Positions 9,074-18,542 are shown, counted from the stretch's first letter. The stretch: 64,000 nucleotides of DNA from Bradyrhizobium sp. AT1 (GCF_001590795.1 NZ_JXDL01000001.1:2603163-2667162), one strand, 5' to 3'. Numbers and translations are program-made. Notes: generated by a model from the sequence alone, not told the origin.

Positions 9074-9222
9074 CCGGCCGACCCGACCGGAGGCCTTCCG
9101 GCATCAGCGACATCGTCATGGCGCGCAGGCCGGCCGGTCGTGCCGGCCATGATCTGGGTCAACAGCACTGGCATCGCGACGGCTAAGCATGGAGGCTGAG
9201 TTTCCTCCCTGCCGGCCTGTCC

Positions 9223-10764
9223 ATGCATCCAGACCTCCCGCACTCCCAACTGAAAATCCGCCGCGTCCGGCTCGATACCGGCCGCGAGAACGTCGTCATT
9301 ATCTCCAGGCAGTCGAAGGCGCTCCGCGCCGAGATTTTCCGCGGCTTCAGCCGCGTCGAGCTGAACCAGGGCGGCAAGGTCCTGCTCGCGACCTTGCTGA
9401 TCACCGACGACGATACGCTGGTGGCCCCGGACGAGATCGGCCTCTCTGAACCGGCGTTGCGCCGCTTCGCGCAAGGCGCCGGCACACTTGTCACGGTCAG
9501 ACCTGCCGCACCTCCGGAGAGCCTGGAAGCGGTGCGCGCGAAGATCCGCGGACGAATTCTGAGCCAGGCCGAGATCGGCGCGATCATCAACGACCTCGCG
9601 CATTATCGCTACTCCGACATGGAAATCGCTGCCTTCCTGATCGGTTCGGCGAGCTTCATCACCAGCGACGAGCTGCTCGCCCTCACCGGGGCGATGGCCC
9701 AGGCCGGCACGCAATTGGTGTGGCCGACGCCCGTCGTCGTCGACAAGCATTGCATCGGCGGCATTCCCGGCAACCGCACCTCGATGGTGGTGGTGCCGAT
9801 CGTCGCCGCGCACGGCCTGCCGATTCCCAAGACCTCCTCGCGCGCCATCACCTCGCCTGCCGGCACCGCCGACACGATGGAGGTGCTGGCGCGGGTGAAT
9901 GTCGGCGTCGAGGAGATGAAGGCGATCGTCTCGGCCTGCAACGGCTGTCTGATCTGGGGCGGCCACGTGAACCTGTCGCCGGCCGACGACGTCCTGATCT
10001 CGGTCGAGCGTCCCTTGAGCCTCGATACGCGCGAGCAGATGGTCGCCTCCATCATGTCCAAGAAGATCGCGGCAGGCTCGACCCATCTGCTCATCGACAT
10101 TCCGGTCGGACCGACCGCGAAGGTCACCAATGGCGTCGAGGCGATGCGGCTCCGCAAGCTGTTCGAATTCGTCGGCGACCGCTTCGGCCGCTCGGTCGAG
10201 GTGATCATGACCGACGGCAGCCAGCCGATCGGCAACGGCATCGGACCGGTGCTCGAGGCCAATGACGTCATGGCCGTGCTCGGCAACGAACCGGATGCGC
10301 CGCGCGATCTGCGCGAGAAGTCGCTGCGGCTCGCCGCTCATCTCTTGGAATACGATCCGAAGCTGCGGGGCGGCGCCGGCTATGCGCGGGCGCGCGAGCT
10401 GCTCGACAGCGGCGCGGCTCTGAAGCAGATGCAGAAGATCATCGACGCCCAGGGCCCGTCGACATGCAGCAACGAGCTGGGACCGCTCAGCTTCGACGTC
10501 AAGGCGGCGCAGGACGGCACCGTGTCCGCGATCGACTGCCTGCGTCTCAACCGCCTCGCCCGCACCGCCGGCGCGCCGCTCGACAAGGGCGCCGGCATCC
10601 GCCTGTTCAAGAAGATCGGCGACCGCGTCGAGCAGGGCGAGCCGCTCTATCGGGTCTACACCTTCGACCGGCCCGAGCATGATCTGGCGACCGATGCCGC
10701 CACCGAGCAAAGCGGTTACCTCGTCAACGGTCACGAGACCCCGCAAGGCAAGTCGGCGTCGTGA
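9223..10764 (+). CDS. AMP phosphorylase / thymidine phosphorylase family protein
   Basis: A nucleoside or nucleotide phosphorylase of 513 residues, much longer than E. coli DeoA (about 440) because of an extra N-terminal domain of about 90 residues, as in archaeal AMP phosphorylase. Phosphate- and substrate-binding motifs are visible: [17 protein letters not shown] (about 170-187), [19 protein letters not shown] and [17 protein letters not shown]. Archaeal members convert AMP, CMP or UMP plus phosphate into free base and ribose-1,5-bisphosphate; bacterial members are often named thymidine phosphorylase without proof. It is the first of three coupled genes with a PRPP-synthetase-like protein and a beta-CASP nuclease. 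The extra domain and the partners favour a nucleotide rather than a deoxynucleoside substrate, which is inference. Confidence 0.88.
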   Translation: MHPDLPHSQLKIRRVRLDTGRENVVIISRQSKALRAEIFRGFSRVELNQGGKVLLATLLITDDDTLVAPDEIGLSEPALRRFAQGAGTLVTVRPAAPPESLEAVRAKIRGRILSQAEIGAIINDLAHYRYSDMEIAAFLIGSASFITSDELLALTGAMAQAGTQLVWPTPVVVDKHCIGGIPGNRTSMVVVPIVAAHGLPIPKTSSRAITSPAGTADTMEVLARVNVGVEEMKAIVSACNGCLIWGGHVNLSPADDVLISVERPLSLDTREQMVASIMSKKIAAGSTHLLIDIPVGPTAKVTNGVEAMRLRKLFEFVGDRFGRSVEVIMTDGSQPIGNGIGPVLEANDVMAVLGNEPDAPRDLREKSLRLAAHLLEYDPKLRGGAGYARARELLDSGAALKQMQKIIDAQGPSTCSNELGPLSFDVKAAQDGTVSAIDCLRLNRLARTAGAPLDKGAGIRLFKKIGDRVEQGEPLYRVYTFDRPEHDLATDAATEQSGYLVNGHETPQGKSAS

Positions 10765-11681
10765 GCACGATCTCGCTTCAGACATTGTCCGGCGGCAGCG
10801 ACGCGGCGAAACGCCTCGCGGCACGACTTGGCCTGTCCTGCGCCGAGATCGCCGTGCATCGCTTTCCCGACGGCGAGCTGCGCGTCGCCGTCGCGCCGGC
10901 GACCGACACCACACTCCTCTATGCCCCGCTCGATCAGCCCAATGACAAGCTGATCACGCTGCTGTTCGCTGCGGAAGCCCTGCGGCGCGGCGGCGCCAAG
11001 CGGCTGGTGCTGATCGCGCCCTATCTTTGCTACATGCGGCAGGATGCTGCGTTTCATGCGGGCGAAGCCATCAGCCAGCGTGCGATGGGCGCGCTGCTGG
11101 CAAGGACCGTCGACCGCATCGTCACCGTGGATGCGCATTTGCATCGCACCCCCGACATCAGGTCCGTCTTTCCAGGCATTGAAGCGGAGAACCTGTCCGC
11201 GATGCCGGCTATCGCGAAGGCCATAGCGACGGCCGGCATCGACCCCGCCACGGTCGTGATCGGACCCGACATGGAGTCCGAGCCCTGGGTCAGCGACATC
11301 GCGAGCCGGCTGCGATTGCAGCATACGGTGGCGAGCAAGACGCGGCACGGCGATCGTTCCGTGGCGATCAGTTTTGCCGACCCCGGCCTGCTGTCGGGAC
11401 GGCCGGCGCTGCTGGTGGACGACATAGTCTCCTCCGGAACGACGCTGATCGAAGCGACCAAGGCCCTGACGGCGATGGGCGCGACCGCCGTCGATGCGGT
11501 CGTGACGCATGCGCTGTTTCCACCCGCGATGCTCGCCGCCTTCACCGAAGCCGGCATCCGATCGGTTCGCTCGACCGACAGCGTTCCGCATCCGACCAAC
11601 GCGATTGCGCTCGACGAGAGCCTCGCAGCCGCGTTGCGACGCGAACTGACCAGGACACATCTTCCGGAGACGATTCCATGA
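10761..11681 (+). CDS. Ribose-phosphate pyrophosphokinase-like protein
   Basis: A 306-residue member of the PRPP synthetase fold (two phosphoribosyltransferase-like halves). Seen are the N-terminal phrase [10 protein letters not shown], the ATP-site segment YMRQDAAFH, the DAH in [11 protein letters not shown] where classical enzymes have DLH, the flexible-loop pair in SKTRHGDRS (Lys and Arg expected in catalysis), and the PRPP loop [10 protein letters not shown]. It lacks the QIQGFF stretch of class I enzymes, so it may be an archaeal-type variant or act on another ribose phosphate. Translation starts at a GTG overlapping the previous stop by 4 bp, and its own stop overlaps the next ATG, which implies coupled synthesis. 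Confidence 0.87.
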   Translation: MSTISLQTLSGGSDAAKRLAARLGLSCAEIAVHRFPDGELRVAVAPATDTTLLYAPLDQPNDKLITLLFAAEALRRGGAKRLVLIAPYLCYMRQDAAFHAGEAISQRAMGALLARTVDRIVTVDAHLHRTPDIRSVFPGIEAENLSAMPAIAKAIATAGIDPATVVIGPDMESEPWVSDIASRLRLQHTVASKTRHGDRSVAISFADPGLLSGRPALLVDDIVSSGTTLIEATKALTAMGATAVDAVVTHALFPPAMLAAFTEAGIRSVRSTDSVPHPTNAIALDESLAAALRRELTRTHLPETIP

Positions 11682-13273
11682 GCATCACCGTTCGGTTCTG
11701 CGGCGCCGCCCGCACCGTGACTGGTTCCAGCTATCTGTTCCAGACCGCGACGGGCCGCTTCCTGGTCGATTGCGGCCTGTTCCAGGGCCAGAAGACGCTG
11801 AAGGAGCTCAACTACGGCGCCTTTCCGTTCCGCCCTGCCGATATCGACGCCGTGCTGCTCACGCACGCCCATATCGACCATAGCGGCCTGTTGCCGAAGC
11901 TCGTGCGAGGCGGATTCGAGGGACCGATCCTGGCGACGCGGGGCACCATCGACCTTTGCTCCTACATGCTGCCCGACGCCGGCAGCATCCAGGAATCGGA
12001 AGTCACGCAGCTCAACCGGCGCAACGTCTCGCGGGGCCGCAAGGAAGTTTACCCGATCTACACGCAGGCCGACGCGATTGCATCGCTGCAATCGTTTCGC
12101 GCCGTCGACTATGAAAGCTGGACCCATGTGATCCCCGGCGTCCGCGCGCGCTACTGGAACGCCGGCCATCTGCTCGGCTCGGCCTCGATCGAGCTCGAAA
12201 TCGACGAACAAGGCGCGCCGCGTCCGATGCGCGTGCTGCTCTCCGGCGATGTCGGCCCGGAGGCGAAGCTGCTGCAGCCCGATCCCGAGGCGCCGACCGA
12301 TTTCGACTATGTCATCTCGGAATCGACCTATGGCGACCGCCTGCGCGAGGCGACGACCCCTGCCCTCCGCCGCAAGCACCTCGCCGCCGAGGTGCGCGAG
12401 GCAGCAAGTGCCGGCGGCGCGCTGCTGATCCCCGCCTTCGCGGTCGAGCGCACCCAGGAGCTGATCGTCGATCTCGTCGATTTGATGGAGCATGGCGAGA
12501 TTCCGACCGCACCGATCTTCCTCGATTCGCCGCTCGCGATCCGCGCCACCGAAGTGTTTCGCCGCCATGCCGAGAGCCTCGACCCGTCGGTCGATGCCGC
12601 GCGCCTGCTCAATTCGCCTCATCTCAAATTCACCGAGACCGCGGACGAGAGCAAGGCGATCATGCGCCTGTCCGGATTCCATATCATCATCGCCGCGAGC
12701 GGCATGTGCGATGCAGGCCGCATCCGCCATCATCTGAAGCGCTGGCTGTGGAACGAGCGCGCCACCGTGCTGCTCGCCGGCTTCCAGGCCAACGGCACGC
12801 TCGGCCGCTTCCTCCAGAATGGGACCAAGGCGGTGCGGATCCAGGGCGAGGAAATCAAGGTCGCGGCCCGCATCCGCATGATCGACGAATATTCCGGCCA
12901 TGCCGACGGCGCCGGCATGGCCGGCTGGATCGCGGCGCGACGGCCGATCGCCCGCGGGCTGTTCCTGGTCCACGGCGAGGAAGGCGCCATCGCGGGACTC
13001 GCCGAACGTGTCGCCGAGCGCATCGTTCCGGCGGCGAAGGTCTATCAGCCGACCCTGGACGACATCTACGAGCTCGCCGCGCCCGAACCGCGTGTGCTCG
13101 ACGTCGATCACCGCCGGCGCCTCGCGCCGGAGGCCGTGACCCGCCTCGACTGGCACAACGAGATGTCCGAGCTCATGCTCGATATCAACGACCGGATCGG
13201 CGCCGCCGCCGACGACCGCGCCCGCGGCGTGATCGTCCGCCGGCTGCGCCGGGCGCTGGAGGAAACGACGTAG
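11678..13273 (+). CDS. Beta-CASP metallo-beta-lactamase RNA hydrolase (CPSF/RNase J-like)
   Basis: A 531-residue nuclease of the beta-CASP class. The metallo-beta-lactamase core supplies the zinc motif THAHIDHSG (about residues 61-69), the later His in NAGHLLGSAS, and the Asp in LLSGDVG. The beta-CASP insert follows (about 200-390) with motif A-like ISESTYGDR, IIAASGMCDAGR and the C-terminal EYSGHADGAGM. These are the signatures of the YsiH/CPSF-73 exonuclease type. No KH domain is seen. It is the third gene of the coupled phosphorylase operon, which suggests RNA turnover feeding nucleotide salvage (inference). Confidence 0.92.
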   Translation: MSITVRFCGAARTVTGSSYLFQTATGRFLVDCGLFQGQKTLKELNYGAFPFRPADIDAVLLTHAHIDHSGLLPKLVRGGFEGPILATRGTIDLCSYMLPDAGSIQESEVTQLNRRNVSRGRKEVYPIYTQADAIASLQSFRAVDYESWTHVIPGVRARYWNAGHLLGSASIELEIDEQGAPRPMRVLLSGDVGPEAKLLQPDPEAPTDFDYVISESTYGDRLREATTPALRRKHLAAEVREAASAGGALLIPAFAVERTQELIVDLVDLMEHGEIPTAPIFLDSPLAIRATEVFRRHAESLDPSVDAARLLNSPHLKFTETADESKAIMRLSGFHIIIAASGMCDAGRIRHHLKRWLWNERATVLLAGFQANGTLGRFLQNGTKAVRIQGEEIKVAARIRMIDEYSGHADGAGMAGWIAARRPIARGLFLVHGEEGAIAGLAERVAERIVPAAKVYQPTLDDIYELAAPEPRVLDVDHRRRLAPEAVTRLDWHNEMSELMLDINDRIGAAADDRARGVIVRRLRRALEETT

Positions 13274-13324
13274 AGACGCGTTGGCGCCTCTCCAACCGAC
13301 GTCATTGGCCATATCGCGCCGCTC

Positions 13325-13459
13325 TCGTGTCCCGGACGCGCTGCGGCGCTCTTGCGCTGCTGCGCAGAGCCGGGACCCATGTTTCCGACGGTCGCGCTGT
13401 GAGACTGGGCCCCGGCTCTGCGCCGCATCACTTCGTGCTGCGGCGCGTCCGGGGCACGA
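13325..13459. repeat. Imperfect inverted repeat, about 53-bp arms (REP-like)
   Basis: The arm 13325-13377 (begins TCGTGTCCCGGACGCG, ends GCAGAGCCGGGACCC) is nearly the reverse complement of 13407-13459 (begins GGCCCCGGCTCTGCG, ends GCGTCCGGGGCACGA). A spacer of 29 bp separates them. Transcribed, it would fold into a long hairpin and could also end the nuclease operon. I recall this CCCGGACGCG/GAGCCGGG unit as very common between Bradyrhizobium genes. Confidence 0.7.
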
Positions 13460-13534
13460 GACCGATTTCTGGCGATAGACACGGCGACTCATTCTCGCGG
13501 CGTGTTTCGCCCGAGGTTTGCTGGCTTCTTCCGC

Positions 13535-14060
13535 CCTTCTTGAAAGCAAGGGCGCAGGGAAGGCCGGGCGCCGGCTGGCACCCGCAATCCCGTGTGCGAA
13601 AAAATGCGCACGGGGTGGATCACAGGTGACGCCGGTCGCCCGGCCTTCCCTGCGCGATGGTTTTCACGGTGTCCTTCGCGCTCTCCTCGGGGAGCGTTGC
13701 ACTATTGCCCCCGTCGCCTTGCGGATGATCGATGCACGTGCCGGTTGGCCGCCACATCTCCGCCAAGACTTGACGCCAGAACCCCGGGCGTCAGGACCAC
13801 ACGACTTCTCCGTCCGCGCACGTCGTCGCTGGGTTCTCCGCGGCTGGCGTGCGCTCGCCGCAAAGACCATTCGAAGACGCTGTCAGCGCCGTGTCGTATC
13901 GCGCCTGCCGCTGCTCACGGTTTCCCGCCCTGCTAGCCACCATCGCGCGCCGACGCCGTCGCGGCCACCGCATCCCGGCCCGCGTCTCGTGACGATCGCG
14001 AAACGCCCCTTGTGGCGGGCGGGATGGCCAGGCTTGTACGGCAAAACCGAACTTCTGTAA
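13535..14060 (+). repeat. Degenerate dispersed intergenic repeat typical of Bradyrhizobium
   Basis: One reading frame gives the peptide pieces SKGAGKAGRRLAP, ASGPHDFSVRARR and LVTIAKRPLWRAG. I remember these as spurious hypothetical proteins scattered over Bradyrhizobium genomes. The frame is broken and carries unusual composition, so I read it as a multicopy non-coding element rather than a gene. Identity rests on memory. Confidence 0.55.
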
Positions 14061-14362
14061 ATTCGAATATTTTTGCCGAGACCCATGGACCCAGCGCTGG
14101 CGTGTTTTGCCCGCCGGGCAACACAACGGATGGTGGATGGCATCGGCCGGGCTGCCGCGAACACGGCTGCGTGAACTGTCGCTCCACCCGGCCCTTCCCG
14201 AAAATCAAGCTGTTCTCAAGGAAAACAGGAGCCCATCGGAAGACTTCAGCCAAGCCGGAACTGGCACCCGGGCCTACAGACGGATTGTCTGCCGTTCGCC
14301 CGGCATCGCGAAAAGCGTCACGATACCGCCGCACGGCCTATTTCGATCACGTAGAGTGAGAA

Positions 14363-17122
14363 GTGAACATGGCTGTCACAGCGAATTTTTCTGCCGGAAT
14401 TCTCACCGTCTTTGGCAATGGCCACAACAACGCGGTCACGTTGGGCCGAAACGCGGCGGGGACGATCGTCGTCAACCATGGCGCGGTCCCGATCAAGGGT
14501 GGCCCCGCCACGGTCGCCAACACCAAACTGATCCAGGCCTTCGGCCAGGACGGCAACGACATCATCACGATCGACGAGAGCAACGGCGCGATGCCCGCCG
14601 CGAACCTGTTCGGCGGCGCCGGCAACGATACGCTGAGCGGCGGATCCGGCGGCGATCTGCTGTTCGGCCAGTCCGGCAACGACACGCTGTTCGGCAAGGG
14701 CGGCAACGACCTGCTGTTCGGCGGTTCCGGCAATGACGTGCTGGTCGGCGGCGACGGCAACGACCAGATGTTCGGCGAAGCCGGCAACGACCGCATGATC
14801 TGGAACCCCGGCGACGACAGCGACCTGATGGAAGGCGGCGAAGGCATCGACACCGCGGAAGTCAATGGCGGCAACGGCGGCGAGACCTTCGCCATCACGG
14901 CCAACGGCACCCGCGTGCGCTTCGACCGTGTCGATCCCGCCCCCTTCTCGCTCGACATCGGCACCACCGAAAACCTCGTAGTCCACGCCGGTGGCGGTGA
15001 CGACATGATCACCGCGACAGGCAATCTCGCCGCGCTGATCACGCTGACACTCGACGGCGGCGCCGGCAACGACACCATCCTCGGCGGCAACGGCGCGGAC
15101 CTGCTGCTCGGCGGCGACGGCAACGACTTCGTCGACGGCAACCAGGGCAACGACACCGCTTTGCTCGGCGCCGGCAACGACACCTTTCAGTGGGATCCCG
15201 GCGACGGCAGCGACAAGGTCGACGGACAGGCCGGAACCGACACATTGCTGTTCAACGGCTCGAACATCAGCGAGGACATCACACTGTCCGCGGCCAATGG
15301 CGGCCATGCCCTGCTCACCCGCAATGTCGCCAACATCACGATGGACCTCGACGGCATCGAAACTGTCACGATCAATGCCCAGGGCGGCAGCGACAACATC
15401 GTCATCAACAACCTGGCTGGCACCGACGTCAGGCAGGTCAACATCGATCTCGGGTCGAACGGCACCGGCGACGGCGCGGCCGACACCGTGACGCTGGTCG
15501 GCACCAACGGCGGCAATACGATCGAGATATCCGGCACGGGCACGTCGGTTGCGGTCACGGGACTGCCGGCTGCCGTGGCCATCACCAATGCGGAAGGCGC
15601 GAACGATGCGCTTCTCGTCGAGGGCCTCGGCGGCAACGACACGATCTCGGCGGCCACGCTGGCCGCAGGGATCGTGCACCTGACCATCGATGGCGGCGCC
15701 GGCAACGACACGATCACCGGCAGCGGCAGCAACGACACGCTGATCGGCGGCGACGGCAATGATGTCGTCGTCGGCGGCCGCGGCAACGACGTCGCGCTGC
15801 TCGGCGCCGGCACCGACGTCTTTCAATGGAACCCCGGCGACGGCAGCGACACCGTCGAGGGCGGCACCGGCGTCGACAGCTTGCGATTCTTCGGCGCCAA
15901 CATTGCGGAAACCATGTCCGTCGTGGCGAACGGCGATCGCGCCCTGCTGACGCGCGACGTCGCCAACATCACGATGGACCTGCACGGGGTCGAGCATGTC
16001 GATCTCCATGCGCTGGGCGGCTCCGACCATATCACCGTCGGCGATCTGAGCGGAACCGAATTGACGCGGGTGAACATCGATCTCGGCGGCTCGACCGGAA
16101 CGCCCGACGGCGCCGTCGATACAGTCTCAGTCGATGCCACCCAGGGTGCCGACACGTTCGGCGTCAGCGGCAATGCCGGCGGCGTGACGGTGTTCGGCCT
16201 GCATGCGGCCACCCACCTGAACTCCATGGATGCCACCGATCAGCTGACGCTCAACGGCCTTTCCGGCGACGACGTCATCGACGCCAGCGGCCTTGCTGCC
16301 GGCGTGCTGCAGCTGACGATCAACGGCGGCATCGGCAACGACACCATCCGCGGCAGCCAGGGCGACGACCTCATCAACGGCGGCGACGGCAACGACGTCG
16401 CGCTGATGGGTGCGGGCAACGACACGTTCGTCTGGAATCCCGGTGACGACAACGACACGGTCGAGGGCCAGGCCGGCAGCGACACGCTGCTGTTCAACGG
16501 CGCCAACATCGCCGAAAACATCAACATCTTTGCCAACGGCTCCCGCGCCGAGCTGACGCGCGACGTCGCGAACATCACGATGGACACGCATGGCGTCGAG
16601 ACGATCGCGTTCGATGCCCGCGGCGGCGCCGACAAGATCACCGTCGGCGACATGACCGGCACCGACGTGACGCAGGTGAAGATCGACCTCGGTGCCAACC
16701 CCGGCAACCCCGGCGGCGACGGCGCGGTCGACAACATCGTGATCAACGGCACCGGCGGCGACGACGTCATCACGCTGTCGCTCAACAGCAACGGCGCGCT
16801 GGTGATCGACGGCCTCGCCAGCCAGGTCGTGATCGAGAATTTCGACTTCAACGACACCATCACCATCAACGGCCTCGGCGGCGACGACGTGATCGAGGCC
16901 TCGGGCGTCGGCCCGGGCGGGCCGCATCTCGTCTTCGACGGCGGTGCCGGCGACGACGTGTTGATCGGCAGCGCCGGGAACGACACGCTGCTCGGCGGGC
17001 TTGGCGATGACGTGCTGATCGGCGGTGGCGGCCTCGACGTGCTGGACGGTGGGCCCGGCGACAACGTCGTGATCCAGTCGTTGCTCGCGCACGCGAACCT
17101 TCACGCGGGCACGCTGGTCTGA
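14363..17122 (+). CDS. RTX-type calcium-binding repeat protein, 919 aa
   Basis: A probable type I secretion substrate. Nonapeptide calcium-binding repeats of the form GGxGNDTL occur in clusters (for example LFGGAGNDTLSGGSGGDLLF near residue 88) and again at about 230, 440, 650 and 860. Between them are beta-rich segments. The protein contains about three copies of a 200-212 residue module that begins F(Q/V)W(D/N)PGD and carries (N/D)VANITMD. No catalytic domain or N-terminal signal peptide is visible, and the C-terminus ends HANLHAGTLV as an uncleaved secretion signal could. No type I exporter genes lie in the window. The GTG at 14363 or the ATG at 14369 may be the true start. A surface or biofilm role is a guess. 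Confidence 0.9.
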   Translation: MNMAVTANFSAGILTVFGNGHNNAVTLGRNAAGTIVVNHGAVPIKGGPATVANTKLIQAFGQDGNDIITIDESNGAMPAANLFGGAGNDTLSGGSGGDLLFGQSGNDTLFGKGGNDLLFGGSGNDVLVGGDGNDQMFGEAGNDRMIWNPGDDSDLMEGGEGIDTAEVNGGNGGETFAITANGTRVRFDRVDPAPFSLDIGTTENLVVHAGGGDDMITATGNLAALITLTLDGGAGNDTILGGNGADLLLGGDGNDFVDGNQGNDTALLGAGNDTFQWDPGDGSDKVDGQAGTDTLLFNGSNISEDITLSAANGGHALLTRNVANITMDLDGIETVTINAQGGSDNIVINNLAGTDVRQVNIDLGSNGTGDGAADTVTLVGTNGGNTIEISGTGTSVAVTGLPAAVAITNAEGANDALLVEGLGGNDTISAATLAAGIVHLTIDGGAGNDTITGSGSNDTLIGGDGNDVVVGGRGNDVALLGAGTDVFQWNPGDGSDTVEGGTGVDSLRFFGANIAETMSVVANGDRALLTRDVANITMDLHGVEHVDLHALGGSDHITVGDLSGTELTRVNIDLGGSTGTPDGAVDTVSVDATQGADTFGVSGNAGGVTVFGLHAATHLNSMDATDQLTLNGLSGDDVIDASGLAAGVLQLTINGGIGNDTIRGSQGDDLINGGDGNDVALMGAGNDTFVWNPGDDNDTVEGQAGSDTLLFNGANIAENINIFANGSRAELTRDVANITMDTHGVETIAFDARGGADKITVGDMTGTDVTQVKIDLGANPGNPGGDGAVDNIVINGTGGDDVITLSLNSNGALVIDGLASQVVIENFDFNDTITINGLGGDDVIEASGVGPGGPHLVFDGGAGDDVLIGSAGNDTLLGGLGDDVLIGGGGLDVLDGGPGDNVVIQSLLAHANLHAGTLV
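15185..17061 (+). repeat. Three tandem coding modules of about 0.6 kb inside the RTX gene
   Basis: Modules start at 15185, 15821 and 16427 (periods 636 and 606 bp). Each begins with F(Q/V)W(D/N)PGD, continues with LLFNG(S/A)NI or its variant, then VANITMD, VNIDLG or VKIDLG, and closes with a GGxGNDT cluster. Divergence between modules shows old duplications. Confidence 0.85.
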
Positions 17123-17181
17123 GCCGGCGAGGCGCGCCCGGCGCCGGCCCGCTGACCTGCGGGTAGCGCAATCGAATACAG

Positions 17182-17208
17182 CCCGGACGGCGCAGTGCGC
17201 TGTCCGGG
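17182..17208 (+). terminator. Stem-loop after the RTX gene, possible terminator
   Basis: CCCGGAC (17182-17188) pairs with GTCCGGG (17202-17208), with further pairing across GGCGCA/GTGCGCT inside. It lies 60 bp after the RTX stop codon. There is no T-run, so intrinsic termination is uncertain. Confidence 0.45.
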
Positions 17209-17306
17209 CCATGACGCTTTGACGGCCATGCTGGTCCTGATACTCTGTCCGCGTCGTGGTTCGGCGGGGCCATGCCATCGATCGTTGAACCCGAGCTGCC
17301 GAAAGA

Positions 17307-17735
17307 ATGCGGATGAGAAGCGTGACGCTCCTGGCTCTCGGCCTCGTGTTCGTCGTCGCATGGTCGCATGACAGCGCGAGAAGCCAGACTTCGAACGCCC
17401 CGCCGGTTTCGCTTGCTCCGCCCGATGCATCGCCGCCGCGCCCGGGTGCCACCAAGCCCGCACGGGTGACGACAAACAGAGCTCCGCCAGCGACGTCCCG
17501 CACAGAGACCACGGTGCCCACGATAGGCGGGTCTCAAGCGATACCGAATCCGGCCGCCGACTATGACGGCTTCAGCGTCGGCACCGTCGATGACAATGAC
17601 GCCCCGCACCAGGCGGCGGCGCCAATGAGGTCACGCGCCGCAAAGGACACCAGGTCCGATCCGGATGCAGATGTCCTCGAGCGGGAAGACGGGGCGTTGA
17701 AGCGAAAGTTGATGATCTGCCAGAACTGCAAATAG
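17307..17735 (+). CDS. Exported proline-rich small protein of unknown function
   Basis: A 142-residue protein with an N-terminal signal peptide (hydrophobic stretch SVTLLALGLVFVVAW, probable cleavage near residue 25). The region after it (about 28-75) is rich in Pro, Ala and Thr and is likely disordered. The C-terminus ends LMICQNCK, a CxxC pair that might bind metal or form a disulphide. ATGs at 17307 and 17313 are equally possible starts. It lies downstream of the RTX gene but past a stem-loop, so linkage is uncertain. Not recognised. Confidence 0.65.
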   Translation: MRMRSVTLLALGLVFVVAWSHDSARSQTSNAPPVSLAPPDASPPRPGATKPARVTTNRAPPATSRTETTVPTIGGSQAIPNPAADYDGFSVGTVDDNDAPHQAAAPMRSRAAKDTRSDPDADVLEREDGALKRKLMICQNCK

Positions 17736-17870
17736 GACGTTTGTTGGCCGGCCAGCCCAACTGCGGCTCTGGTAGCTCGCAAGCTCGCGGCCCGGATCGC
17801 GCGCAGCGACGTCCGGGGAGCGGGTCCGGCCGATCAATTGCACCCGCTCCTCAAGTCTCAGATTCTCGCC

Positions 17871-18542
17871 TCAACGGTCCCTAAGGGCGGACAGCAACTC
17901 TTTTCCCAGCGGTCCGGCCGAAGCGGGGTTCTGCCCCGTGATGAGCCGGCCATCGACGACGACGTGAGGTTGCCAGTTGGCGGCCGACGAATAGTCGGCC
18001 CCCTCTGCCCTCAACGCGTCCTCGAGCTCGTAAGGCACGTCATCGCGGGCGTAGTCGTATTCTTCCTTCTTCGAGAAGGACGTGAGCTTCTTGCCGCGCA
18101 CGAATGGCGTGCCGTCACCGAGGTTGACGCCCAGCAGCGCGCACGGCCCGTGACAAACAGCGGCGACGAGCTTGCCGGTGGTCCAGGCGCGCACGACGGC
18201 ACTCTGGACCGTTGCATTGCGCTGGATGTCCACCATGGGCCCGAGACCGCCGGGCACCAGGATGGCGTCGTAGTCGGCAGCGTCCACCTCGGACAATCTG
18301 CGACTGTGATTCAGGCGACGAAAGGCCTTGCTCGCGAGAAACTCCTTCTGGGCGGGATCTTTCTCGTCATACGCATCGTACGGCGTCCATCCCCCGGCCG
18401 GCGACGCAAACTCGACCGCGACCCCGGCCTTGTCGAGCACATCGAAAGGATGGGCGATCTCGGCGAAAAAGAAGCCTGTCTTGCGACTATGCGGACCAAT
18501 CACTGCTGCGTTGGTGACGATGAAGAGGACATGTTGGGTCAC
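17871..18542 (-). CDS. DJ-1/PfpI superfamily protein (class I glutamine amidotransferase-like)
   Basis: A 223-residue DJ-1/PfpI protein. The nucleophile elbow AAVCHGPCALL holds the expected catalytic Cys followed by His, and the upstream Glu/Gly region appears as ILVPGGLGPMVD. The family includes glyoxalase III, deglycase-like and chaperone proteins; the specific activity cannot be read from sequence. The start is a GTG at 18542 preceded by AAAGGA, since no ATG exists before the conserved QHVLFIVTNA strand. It is the last gene of the molybdenum hydroxylase unit, 59 bp after the cytochrome gene, which may mean it handles reactive aldehydes made or used there. Confidence 0.88.
   Translation of the reverse strand: MTQHVLFIVTNAAVIGPHSRKTGFFFAEIAHPFDVLDKAGVAVEFASPAGGWTPYDAYDEKDPAQKEFLASKAFRRLNHSRRLSEVDAADYDAILVPGGLGPMVDIQRNATVQSAVVRAWTTGKLVAAVCHGPCALLGVNLGDGTPFVRGKKLTSFSKKEEYDYARDDVPYELEDALRAEGADYSSAANWQPHVVVDGRLITGQNPASAGPLGKELLSALRDR

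Larger units (their letters stand above)
13274..14362. other. 1.09-kb intergenic region with repeats and no convincing gene
   Basis: Between the nuclease and RTX genes no frame has a plausible protein. The left part holds an inverted repeat (13325-13459), the middle a degenerate dispersed element (about 13535-14060). The right 300 bp is less GC-rich and has a possible promoter, TTGTAC (14034-14039) and TAAATT (14058-14063) 18 bp apart, about 300 bp before the RTX gene. Confidence 0.6.

Noticed and set aside
7987..10914. A 975-codon open frame on the minus strand, opposite ku, the pilin and the phosphorylase genes
   Set aside because: It spans several plausible plus-strand genes and intergenic DNA, has a low-complexity Arg/Asp/Ala-rich translation and no motif. 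Long antisense frames are expected in high-GC DNA.
11054..13549. An 831-codon minus-strand frame opposite the PRPP-like and beta-CASP genes
   Set aside because: The plus strand carries full catalytic motifs with coupled start/stop overlaps; the antisense translation is repetitive and without domains.
14318..16030. A 570-codon minus-strand frame opposite the RTX gene, rich in Val/Ala/Asp
   Set aside because: It mirrors the GGxGNDT repeats on the other strand; the repeat pattern and calcium-binding motifs exist only in the plus-strand translation.
14600..17040. Short regularly spaced repeats that could suggest a CRISPR array
   Set aside because: The spacing follows coding calcium-binding nonapeptides in one open frame; repeats are not identical and no cas genes are present.
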